NCBI GenBank assembly: GCA_038496675.1
Contig: CM076661.1
Location: 12,924,814 to 12,988,813 of the forward strand
Direction of reading: 5' to 3'
DNA length: 64,000 nucleotides
Origin: Rachycentron canadum
Taxonomy: Eukaryota > Chordata > Actinopteri > Carangiformes > Rachycentridae
Position numbers and translations under genes: made by a program. The notes below the pieces were generated by a model. The model had not been told where the DNA came from and did not search any database. It saw only the letters and a program-made list of their open reading frames with translations. Shown piece by piece: positions 1 to 10,900 of the stretch (position 1 is its first letter; each line of letters begins with the position of its first letter).

Positions 1-2314
1 CTGTATCAAACAATAGCTACATCTCCGAGGGCAGCAACTTTGTCATCATCACTGGACCCAACATGAGTGGCAAATCCACCTACCTCAAACAGGTGGCGCT
101 GTGTCAGGTCATGGCTCAGATAGGTCAGCGACAAACCTCTCAGCATCACATGATTTTGAAAAGCAAAGCTGTAAAGTGCTGTGCATTGATTTAATTTGAT
201 TTAGGAGTAAAGCTGCCTGCATTATTATTCCAGGCTCTTTTGTCCCTGCTGAGTATGCCTCGTTTCGTGTTGCTGATCAGATATTCACCAGAATTGGTGT
301 GGATGATGATTTTGAAACTAACTCTTCTACATTCATGTTGGAAATGAAGGAGGTATGTGTTTTGGGTTGTTTTTGTTTTTTTTAATTTTTTCTCACATTA
401 GATTTACATGTGTCTGTTAATTACATAATTTATGAGGGATAAATACAATAAATTATCATTGATTGTACACTTCTTCCCCAAAGATCTCGTATATAATCCA
501 CAATGTAAGTGATAGATCCCTGATCATCATAGACGAGCTGGGGCGTGGTACCAGTGCTGAGGAGGGCATTGGAATCTGTCATTCAGTTTGTGAGTTCCTC
601 CTTAGCCTCAAGGTAGAGTATACGTAACAAAAATATGAACTAAAGACTGCTGAATCAGTAGCCTAGGTCTGATGAATGCCTTTCACTTGTCACAAAAACT
701 AATTTAACAAACCTGAACTTCATACATCAAACTTGTTTCACACAGAAGGTGCATACCCTATGTCATTTGAATCTGATGGGGACATATTAAGTGGGAGTGT
801 CCCCCAGTTATACTTTTCTGGGAAGAAATAAAACATTTCACCCAGGTGACCTCTCTCCAGAATGTGCTATTGAATGATGATTCTGGGCAAAATCCGCACC
901 ACTCAAAGACTGGATCTGTGGCTATCAGCATGTACTGTTGCTAAAAAAAGATGTTGTACTCTTTTTATTCATCAATGGAATCACTCTTTAATAGAGATTT
1001 TATCTATGGAAGACTTGCTAGGATGAAGTGGGTCATGCTCAAGGCTAGCACACAGCTAGAACTGTGATATAACTTTTCTTTCTTTATTCACTCTGCAAAG
1101 TGCTGTTTTAAAATACCTTGCATGTATAGTGGAATTTAGGGAGGTGTAGGTTAGGTTTATGAGGTGATTAAAGGTGCAGGATTATGCTTTATGGTACTTC
1201 TCTTTATCTTTTATTGTATTAGTAATTTGTCATTGTAAATTACATCTTGTTATACATATTCTGTTATGGACAGGTTACTGGTGATACACCTGCAGTTGTA
1301 CATCACCAGTAATTTAAAAAAAATTTAGTACATGCTAATGTGCTGCCACTCCTCTCTCTAAAATGAAAACCAGATGAGTCAGATTCCTGCAGTCTGTATT
1401 AATCATTTAACTTGTTATTATCTGATAATCAGATAACGTGGCACACATCTTAGGTCAACAGTAGGAATAGAGCATGTCGTCCAGTTATTTAATCTTCAGG
1501 GTGTGTGCTGTTTCTTGGCTACTTGCAGGCATTCACCCTGTTTGCCACACACTTTCTTGAGCTATGCCAGCTAGAGTCTCTTTACCCCAATGTGGAGAAC
1601 CAGCACATGGAGATTCAGCACACACGCAGTGGTGACACTGGTGCTGAGTGTGTGGTGTATACATACTTGCTGAATCGAGGCTGCTCTGAGGAAAGACACT
1701 ATGGTAAAGGATTTTTGAAATCCAAGTACAATTCTGTTAAAATGAGTTACAGGAAATTGACACAGAGCCTGTTTTTGCTCTTCCAGGTCTGAGAGCAGCA
1801 GAAATGACTGCCCTTCCTTCAAGATTAATCCAAGAGGCAAAGTTAATTGCCTCCAGCGTTAGCCAGCAACTCTTGGTATGATGATCTGATTTTGTTTCTT
1901 TGTAGACTTTTGTGCTTCTATGTGCATTTATTTACATATATTGTGAGCAACAGGACCAATGTTCATTTGCAGGAAACCATTATTTGTCAAATGTTGTGCA
2001 ATGGCCTCTCATTAAACAGTACAAATATATTTGTGTACCATAAATAATCCTGGCTTATATCAGAGAATTGCTGGCTAAATAGACAAGACCTGAGGTGTGT
2101 TTCATTATTCTTGCAGGCCAAACATCACAGTGATCTGGAGACACAGAGGCAGAGGGCTGTGTACCACCTGGCCACCCGCCTCCTACAGACTGCCAGGAAC
2201 TCCAGACTGGACCCCGACAGCCTGCGTATGTATCTGAAAGGCCTGAGGAAGCAGTATGAGGCAGAGCTGCAGGCAGCAGAGCGGCAAGCATCCACCGACA
2301 TAGAGGAGGAGTGA
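1..2314 (+). CDS. msh4: MutS homologue 4, 3' part (last six coding exons)
   Basis: Meiosis-specific MutS protein that pairs with MSH5 to stabilise crossover intermediates in the nucleus. Coding exons: 1-123 (entering in frame at base 3, 5' end outside the window), 234-352, 484-612, 1529-1703, 1787-1875 and 2117-2314 (TGA at 2312-2314). All junctions are GT-AG and phases join without a break. Visible parts: Walker A GPNMSGKST at 54-80; the FETNSSTF signature segment at the end of the second exon; Walker B SLIIIDELGRGTS in the third; the ATHFLEL segment in the fourth; and the family's C-terminal helical region (QRAVYHLATRLLQTARNS) in the last. The end aligns with human MSH4 almost residue for residue and there is no break or lost catalytic residue. 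MSH4 rather than MSH5 or MSH2 is favoured by the C-terminal sequence. Only the ATPase end lies here. Confidence 0.95.
613..1528 (+). other. msh4: msh4 intron
   Basis: A 916-bp GT-AG intron between the Walker B exon and the ATHFLEL exon. It is A/T-rich unique sequence with no supported coding content. A short inverted repeat (1275-1285 with 1302-1312) is described separately. Confidence 0.85.
1275..1312. repeat. Short inverted repeat in msh4 intron
   Basis: Two perfect 11-bp arms, TTACTGGTGAT and ATCACCAGTAA, flank a 16-bp centre. Seen directly in the sequence. It could be a chance foldback or the remnant of a small terminal-inverted-repeat element; no target-site duplication is evident. Confidence 0.6.
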
Positions 2315-2481
2315 CTGACTCAGCCTTACAGCGGGGAGGGGCAGTGAAACACTTGTGAAATATAAGATTGGCGTATGATGAACATTACTGGACATTTTGA
2401 GTTAAAACGTTGGCTTCATTTACACCTACATCGACATTAAACGGTCAACACAGTCAGCTTTTTTTCTCTGCCATTCTTACA

Positions 2482-2487
2482 AATAAA
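2482..2487 (+). terminator. msh4: Candidate msh4 poly(A) signal
   Basis: AATAAA 168 bp after the msh4 stop codon. A second AATAAA lies at 2592-2597. Either would end the msh4 transcript before the ktn1 promoter region that begins near 2,700. Confidence 0.55.
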
Positions 2488-2699
2488 AACTATGATACTA
2501 CATATTACAGAAATGAAATATATGTAAATTGTAGCAGTGTATATATGTAATCGATGAGGGAATGCTGTTCTGATACCACAGAAGATTAGAAAATAAATGA
2601 GAAGTGCAGTCAGGTCACTAAACACCACAGATATATCAGAAATCGCCATAGAAATACTAAAGTTAACTGCTCATGTGTCTACGGGCTTTGGGGAAGTGC

Positions 2700-3014
2700 A
2701 GTGACCACTCCCCTGATTGCTTTTGTCCACCGTAGGATCTTTGAACCAAGGATGTCTCGAAAAGGCGGGGCTTATCGCTCACTGTTTCTTACGTAAATAC
2801 GACTCGGGTCGGTGTGCCTCGAGTGACAAAACAAGCGTTCCCCAGCAACCTGACTATGACCCGCCCCCGCGAACCAGAAACAGCAGATAGTCTGACGGAT
2901 AGCGCAGAAGAAAGCCAGGCTGGAGCTGCCCTGGGAAGTCAAGAGTCCGCCGGAGTCAGCGCCGAACAACGCCATTTCACCATTAGCTAAGGCAGCAGCT
3001 AACTGAAGCTACAG
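2700..3014 (+). promoter_or_regulatory. ktn1: Probable ktn1 promoter and non-coding first exon
   Basis: GC- and CpG-richer than the flanks, with a GC-box-like run CCCGCCCCCGCG at 2861-2872. A consensus splice donor ACAG|GTAGGC ends a plausible untranslated exon at 3014. The next exon with coding sequence begins at 7260 with just one base before its ATG, so an upstream 5' UTR exon is required. The exact start of transcription cannot be read from sequence. The region starts only about 200-400 bp after the msh4 poly(A) signals, so the two genes are tightly packed head to tail. Confidence 0.5.
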
Positions 3015-6000
3015 GTAGGCTGCGAGGAGCCGTTTTCACCGACCCTGTGTTTGTTTCTTGTCAGAGAGCCGCTCATCCAGGTCTTAGCGTGGCTAAGCAG
3101 TTTACCCAGGCCTCCCAGGCCCGCAGGACTTACACGGAAGAGAGGAGCAGGAGACCGGGTCAGAGATTTTAGGAGAGAGGGGGGCTGGGTCACCAGCAAG
3201 ACGAGGCCCGTGGGGGCAGATGTCCACGCCTCCAGACGGGCTGAGAGCTTGTGGGAGAGACACAAACTTGTACGCCCCTGTTAACATTAATATGGGTTAC
3301 TTTAGTCGCCGAAGACTGCCTCTGTACTAATAATTGGATTGGCCGGCTCACGTTAGTTGGCTAGCGTTAATGTTAGCTCATTCATAGTGCCCAGCAGCAG
3401 CCCCCCAGACACGAACTTGAGTGGCGACAAGCCTTTTCCTGTACGGATTTAACTGTTATAGCCACTACTCACAGCCATGTCCCCGGCCTCGCTGAGCCCT
3501 CCCTCTTCAACGTTTTTTTTTTTTTTTTTGCTAGTCATGTTGGTGGACTGAGCTTCCCGTCGACATCCCTGTCTTCTTTCGCTTTCATAATTTCGTTTGA
3601 TCATAACGTGACTAAGAGGAGCTAACTGGGCTAACTTAGCTAGGGAGATTAGATCAGATCCATTTTTTTCTGTGATTGATGGTTGTATCCACAGCCTGGC
3701 TTGTCTTGGTGTAAGAACAGCTGTCATTGCGTGTCTTGGTTCACCAGCCGACGATTAGACATGACTTAGCAAACTGGGACATTTAGTACTCAACCTTATT
3801 GAACTACCCTTGTTGAATGGTGAAGTGACTTGATGAACATCACCATATCTCAAAGACACTTCAGGTGCTATTTCTTATTTTTGCTACATAAAAATATATA
3901 TTATATCTAAAAGTATTCCGGAGCCCCGCCTCTCTGTGGTGTCAGGTCTTTCTTGTTAGCATTGTCCATTTCCCTGAGGTTTATCTGTAGATAAGCTCTT
4001 ATCTTTCGTGTCTTGTACTTGATGCCTTGTTACAAGCAGAGAGGAGCAGAGCTTTTCAAACCACTAATGCGCATTTGCAATGTTTTCCACCACAATCAGG
4101 TGTCGATTCCCTACTGTGTACTTTGCTACTTTCTTTAGAGTTTATTACCGGAGTCTCGATAAAGATGAAGTATGAGTTTGTCATCCCCATAGTTTAAAAT
4201 ACAGCCATCTTCCAGCTGTCCTACCTTTTACTCCACATTATTTTTAATTGCCTGCAATAAATAAAATATTTTGGTTAAAAGGTGCTGCTATTAAACAGTA
4301 AAAATTGCTCCATAATCTGAACGTGTTTCGGTATTAATACTATAGAGTGACTGTCAGTTAAGCTTCTATAGCTTTTATTTTTCAAAATTTTGGTGTAGAA
4401 TTTAATCTAAAATGAATTTGTTGCTGAAGTACTGTAACAACCTTTTGAAAGTGTAGGGGACCCTTACACTTTCTGAAGTTACACACTTGGTTATAAATAG
4501 TTTGTATTATGATTACATTTTCAGGTAGAGTATTGTAAGTGTAAAACGATGCCTGGCCTAGTTTTAAAGTACTATCTGCACAGCTTTTTGGGGCCTGATA
4601 ATTATCATGAGTTCCCTCTATGTCCATGGCTGCCAGATCAGGAGGCCTGTCCAGCCAAGTGGCTAGATTCCGGGGAGCTAACAGCCCGAGAGGGCTTTGT
4701 CCTCCAGGCTCATTTTGATGCTGGGACAAAACTTGGGCCACACAAGGAAACTAGCACACCTTTCACTCTGAGGCTTGGTTCTGAAAGCAAGCAGGTTTCA
4801 AATTTTAACTCTTCTTACTCCACCCATACTTTATATGCCAAGAGGCGATGTTGCCTCATGAGTTATTTCACAGCTTCATTTGGTCTTACGTGGAAGTTTC
4901 CTGGAACACACAGGGACATATAAAAAGAATTTTGTCAATTGTTAGCTGCTGAACGTTAGCAATTACACCACATTACTTCATTCATGTTTTGTATGTAGTA
5001 CATCCTGTACTATAATTTTGTCATTGGTCCTATTTTCCAAAACTTGCTAAGTGACCTAGCTAGTTAATATACAGGTCTTTGACAATCAAAAACACTAGAA
5101 GGCTTCTTTGGTTTTGGCATGCTGCCTATTAGCATTATTGTGTGGTTTCTGTTCTGACATTAGGCTCTTCTGCTTTAGGCTGTCCAATATAAATGACACA
5201 TCTTCTAATGAGCACACAGATCCTATACAGTGGAGAAGCAGGTAATAAACGTGAAAGGCTAATGTTTTCAATTCGTGGTTTGAGATTTTGACTCTGCACC
5301 ATCTTTTGCACCATGCTCTCTTTAAAATGTTATATAATGAAAACTGTTAAAAGAATAGTTTCAAAAGTGTTATATAACAAGGACCTTTTAGTTTATACTT
5401 GGAAGAAAGGCTTAGTCTCAAAAGGTAGAGTAATTATAAAATAAGTCAAATATTAAACATTAAAAATCAGCCTAGTATATTTTTTGTATGTTGTTGTATC
5501 TTTAGATTTAGAAGATTTAGTTTCTGGGGTTGGGAGTGGAACAGAGTCAGTGTTACACTACAGCCTAAGCCTGTCAGTCCTCAGAAAGCGCTGCAGTAGA
5601 AAGTTATTCTTAAATGTATTATCAAGGGTAATCTCCTTAATCCAAATTACTTTAATCCAAATTACTAAAGAGGTCTGCTCTACGATGGTGACTCCTACGC
5701 TACATTACTGACACAGATCTTGGGTATAGGATGGGATTGTGCAGCACTCCAGGTCACTCACTGCCGTTGCCACTCTGTATTGTTTACAACACAATACTGC
5801 TGTCGTCACCCAGGGATTAACTTGTCCCCATTTTCAAATCACAGTGGTTTTACTTTTGTAATAAATGTGTAAATTTGCATTAGGCAGTGTGTGCTCGATT
5901 GTGAGAGTTACTCTCCAGGTACGTCATTCAGCTACATCATTGACTCGGCCTCTGAAAGATTGTAGAACCACCTCAGTGCTTGTTGTGTCAAACATGGCGT

Positions 6001-7259
6001 CAAGGCTGGAATCACATTGAATAAACAAAAGAATATGTTTAATCAAAAAAGATAGAAATAACAGAGAAACAGGAAAAACTGATCTAAAGCAAGAGCTGCC
6101 ATAGAAATTGAATATATTTTTGCTCAAATTTTTTTGGCAGGGTTGGAACATTTTTTTTGGTTTGTTTTTTGCAATAACATTGCTTGGTCGAGGAACTGCT
6201 TTAAATAATTATACATATGTGAATATATAGGTTATTGTTGCTATGGCAAATAAACCAGCCTCATTTTAAAAACCATTATGCAGGCATTTTCTCAGTATTT
6301 TTTATGCCAACAAAAAGCAAATCATTAAAGCCTTAGTTTGGATTTATACTGGCTTCTTGCAGATGAGTTGGGTCTTAAATTGTTCCTGCTTTATCAACAT
6401 TGATCCCACCATAGTTCAGTCTTACTTTCTAGCCTCAAGGAGACAACACTAAGAATACCTCTTCACTCTGTAAACTTTGCCTGCAGAAGACCCCTTTCTC
6501 CCTTGGCTTGAAGCAGGCACGGGCTAAACTGCAGCTGCAACAGACCTCAGCAGGTGACACTTGCATGTGGGTGTATTTTTGCCACTTGCAAATTCATCCT
6601 CATGTGAGTTTAGAATACCACCATGTCGTCCTTGTGGGGGCTCAAGGAGGGAAGTGACTAAATGAGACATTGAGCCTTCTTTTATTTAGCCTAGTTGTCT
6701 CTCTGATGTTCTTGACCTATTTTATAACCTTTTAAGCCAATGTGAGCAAAATAGAGGGCTTTTATTACCCTAAATAGCCACATTTCAAGTAGTTTGCTTA
6801 TTCTCTACGAACACACACACACACATATATATTAAGGTAAAGAGGCTGTTAAGCTGTGTAGCAGGGGCAGTGTTGTCTAATTGGAACATATCACTATGTG
6901 AGAGAGTAAAACACCTCCACTCTCATCATGGCCAGTAGCAATAGTTGAACTGGAAATAAGACGAGTGCAGCAGGATTTCATTTGGATGGATATGAGTAAC
7001 AAGCTAAAGTTACAAATGAATGTACATCAGCCTTTGAGCTCTTTTATTCTTGTAATCTCTGGATTTCAGTGGTCTTTGCCAGTTAACTTTGCTGGTAGAA
7101 ATCTGGTACCACACACATAGTATGTGTAGAATATTGCCAGATTCATATCATGATGTGGAACGGACAGGTCTGCTATATGCTGCTTAATGTTGACTGTGTG
7201 ATAAGTGGCCTAAACAATTTTTTTTTTTTTTTCCCCTGTGCCTTTCTCCTTTCGTTCAG
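3015..7259 (+). other. ktn1: ktn1 intron 1
   Basis: A 4.2-kb intron between the putative untranslated first exon and the ATG exon, ending in a long pyrimidine tract and TTCAG. It holds a T17 run at 3513-3529, clusters of GTTAGC/GCTAAC words at 3349-3380, 3620-3643 and 4940-4960, a tandem 15-bp repeat at 5636-5665 and a short CA/TA repeat at 6811-6832. A 124-codon open frame at 4549-4923 resembles no family I know and is not treated as a gene. Confidence 0.6.
6811..6832. repeat. CA/TA microsatellite
   Basis: Short (AC)n followed by (AT)n tract inside ktn1 intron 1. Confidence 0.85.
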
Positions 7260-7987
7260 AATGGCGGTGGATATCTACGACTCTCAGTACCTGCTCATCC
7301 TGGCCCCTTCCCTGGTCATTGCCCTCATGTTCCTCTTCTTCTGGCTCTTCATGAAAGAAACCTCCTATGATGAGGTGCTGGCCAGGCAGAAACGTGACCT
7401 CAAGCTTCCACCATCCAAGCCAGATACGCGTAAGAAAAATGAAAAGAGGAAGAGCAAGAAGAAGGAGAGTGCCAGCGGGGGAGTCGGCGGAGGTGGAGGA
7501 GGTGGAGGAGAGTCAGAAGAGGAACTGCGGGACTTTGATATGGCTGACGGTGCCAACAGTTCCACTCTGGAGGTAGAGGAGGAACCTGCACCAGTGGCTA
7601 CACCAGATCCTGCTCCACCAACACCTCCTCCTTACGTGCCTGTTCCGTTGTCAACTGAGGCTCCTGCCGGTTTGAGGGAGAGAAAGAAGAAGGAGAAAAA
7701 GGCTGCTAAGGCTGCTGCTGCAGCTGCGGCTGCTTCTGCTGCTGCTGCTGCTGCTGCTACAGCTACAACTACAGCTACCCCCACTGACGGGCCAGAAGTG
7801 AACGGCTCCAAGCCGGTCATCTGCAAGTCCGAGCCACCTCTGGCTGCAAGCAAACAGTCCAGTCCACCCTCTCCCCAACTTGAGGTTCAGGTCCAAGTCC
7901 AAGCTTCTCAGGCTCCTGTTCAGGCTCAAACACCTCCCCAGATTTCTGGGAAGAAAAAGGAAAAGAAGAAACAAAAAGCAGAGCCTG
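7260..7987 (+). CDS. ktn1: ktn1 ATG exon: ER anchor, poly-Gly and poly-Ala linker
   Basis: Encodes residues 1-242. Residues about 8-30 form one hydrophobic segment, the signal-anchor that holds kinectin in the ER membrane, followed by the conserved KETSYDEVLA stretch. A lysine-rich basic region follows (55-69). Residues 73-83 are glycine-rich (GGVGGGGGGGG), then acidic SEEELRDFD. Residues 105-126 are Pro/Glu-rich. Residues 151-166 are A8-S-A7, encoded largely by GCT codons, followed by a T/A-rich stretch. The human protein, as I recall it, lacks these homopolymer runs, so they look like lineage expansions. Confidence 0.9.
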
Positions 7988-10900
7988 GTGAGTAAAGTTT
8001 AAAGTTGGTATGTTGCTGTAGTAGCTACCTCATAATTTCTTTAAGTTATATCATTTTTTCATCAGTCAAACTGGCAAACTGGCTGACTCTGACAGTATTG
8101 TCCCCTTGTTTTTCCAGTGGATGACCAGCAGACAGAGGTTAAAGCAGAGCAGGCTCCAGCACCAGTAAAGAAGGATGCTCCCATTGTGGCTGAAACCAAA
8201 GTTCTGGATGGTGCAACCCCAAGTGCTACCACTGGCAAGAAGAAGAACTCTGCCAAGAAACAAAAGACAGAGCCCGGTAATGATAATACAGCGCGCCCAT
8301 CAACTTCAGAATCTCAGAACATATGCTCAAACTGAAGTCTGAACTTTTTGCTTTGTAATCAACCATTTTTCTCAAATCCAGTAGATGAAAGCCATGTTCT
8401 GGCTGACTCTGCAGCTTCTGCCAACCACCAGGCAGCTCACAACGACAATGTGCCATCCAAAGGTTCTGGCAAGAAACAGAAGAATGAGACTGACAAAGGT
8501 AACAAGTCTTTAACTGTTTTTTTCTATCCCACATCTGCTGTTTAACCATATACTAATCAGCTTGACTTTATCAACAGAGAACACAGAGGTGAAGTTGAAG
8601 GAGTTGCTGTCTGGTCTCTCCAGCCTGGTTCTATCAGAAGCTGAGGCTGTTAGTGTGATGACCCTCCTCAGAGAGAAGAGTCCTAATGCCTTGGATGCCT
8701 GGCACAAAGTGAGAGATGAATTTATGACAAGAGGCATTTCACACTTTTTGTAAATGGCAGAAGACCCTGTATTTGTATCTGGATATCTAATGCCTGCTTA
8801 TTTTAATGCTATGTCACTTGCCAGCAGTCTGCAGCCAGGCCTGACCCAGCTGCCCAGGAACGAGAACGACTCCTGACAACTCTTCAGGAGGAGGCCTCCA
8901 TTGCTAAGGACAAAGTGAAACAGCTCAGCCAGGTCTAGATTCCCATGTTTTACCTTATGAAGTACACAATATGATTTATTTCTATCCTCAGCAAAGTGTT
9001 AACATCCAGTATTGCTTTGTGCTGCAGGAGCTCCAGGTGGAGAAGCAAAAGACAGGACGAGTGGAAGCCATGATGAGGGAGCAACGTTCAGCCATGGAGA
9101 AAGAGGTCGGAAGCATGCAGGCCAAGGCACAGAGCAGCTACCAGGAACTCCAGACCATGCAGATAAAGGTGAGGGTTTTGATGAACTGAATGATGAAAAA
9201 ATGTGAAAGAACCCATGCCTTTGAGTGTTGTTCTCTAAACTGCATGGAGACTGAATCCTACTGTTTATGTGTAGTTCCAGCAGATGAGGGAGCAGTTGGA
9301 AAGCCAGATCACTCGACTGCAGCAGGAGAACGGCATCCTAAGGGATGCAGTCAGCTCTGCCACCAACCAGATGGAGAGCAAGTCGGTGCTACACTACATT
9401 ACTACACTATCACACCAGATGAGGCTTCTTGTCCTAACATATCCATCTGCACGTCACACTATGTTAAAATGCCCTGTACACACTATATATAATTTAATTA
9501 ATTAACTTCTTTCTTAAAAGCCCAATTAACTATTTACACAACATCAATTTGTTTGTGTGTTACTCGATAGAAATTCAGCAGAACTGAACAAGCTACGTTC
9601 TGAGTACGCTGGTCTGATGAAAGAGCTGGCAGACAACAACAGCAAGCTGCAGCAGGAGGAACACCAGAGGAAGTCACTGGAGGTCAGCTACAAGCAGAAC
9701 GTGTCCCAGCTGGAGGTACGCTAATCCAGATGCAATGTGTGTACACAATGTGTGTACTTAGCCTCTGCTTCAATTTCCCCCACCAAGACAAAAATGAACC
9801 AAGCCATACAAAACCTGGGCATATTACACAGCTTCATATCTGGTTGGGTGTGGCAGTGTACCAGGGAAATGGGAGGTGGTTGTAGTGGAAGTCCCGGAAA
9901 GGCTTGTGAGAAATAAAATCTAGGCTGAGAGGATTGTGTTGGCTTTGGAAGCTGGAATGTTTGAGGCTTTGTGTTGTGTATAAACAACACTTTCCTGCTA
10001 GACACCCAGATCAGGCTTTCCTGTCTTTTCATTGACCATGATCAAAGATGGAAATCTTAATGGCTAGCTTGAAACAGACAAGTCTCAGCAAAGACCATGA
10101 GGTGGATGCCGAGAGTTGCACAGTCTTGGAAAGTCAATGAAACATTAATTTAGTAAGACGGACATCAAGTCCTGTTTGATTTCTTGTGGAAAAAGATTAC
10201 TAGAGATTCACAAGCCTGTTGAAATTCTGCTGGACATTATAATTAACCTGATAAGACCTCACACTACCATTCCTTTTAAGCTACCTGCACTAAAATTTTA
10301 TAAGCACTGTGCTAATATAATGTGTGGGAGAGAAGTGTTAAATAAATTGCATACATCTCTTGATCTCAAGTCCCAACTGCAGGATTCAAAGCGACACAGG
10401 GAAGAACTGCAGAACTTCCTCCACAATGTCAACGCTGAAAGAGAGAAGTTTCAGGCCTCTAACCAAGGTGATAAGACATAAAACCACACAGACAAACATA
10501 TTTAAGTAAAGGCTCAGGTTTCATTTGATATCTTAATGTTTGAATGTGTTTGTATGTGGCCAGAGCTCCATAACCAGTTGTTGGCAGCCGAGACGGAGAT
10601 GAACAACAAGAACAAGGAGATCCAGACCCTTCACAGCAGCTTGACCGAAGCCATGGTCTCCAAGGAGCGGCTGGAGCAGAGAGTGATGGAGCTTATGGAG
10701 ATGTCCCAGCACAGTATGCCTGACGACTCACTAAAGGCCCGGGTTCAGGTGAGCCACCACATCATTCTTCAAATGCATTTTAGTACTCTGAAATGTTGAG
10801 TCAAAATTGGGATGCAGAGTGAATTTCTGTTTGAACACTGACTTCTTGTATTTGCTAAGACACAGTCTATTTTTAACAGGAACTTATGAATGAAAACAAA

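Noticed and set aside
4549..4923. 124-codon open frame in ktn1 intron 1
   Set aside because: Overlapped by an equally long frame on the other strand, no recognisable domain, and no splice or start context. Best explained by chance.
7150..7260. Upstream in-frame extension of the ktn1 start (ATG at 7150)
   Set aside because: The extension runs through the pyrimidine tract and acceptor, giving a poly-Phe stretch; homology starts exactly at the ATG at 7261.
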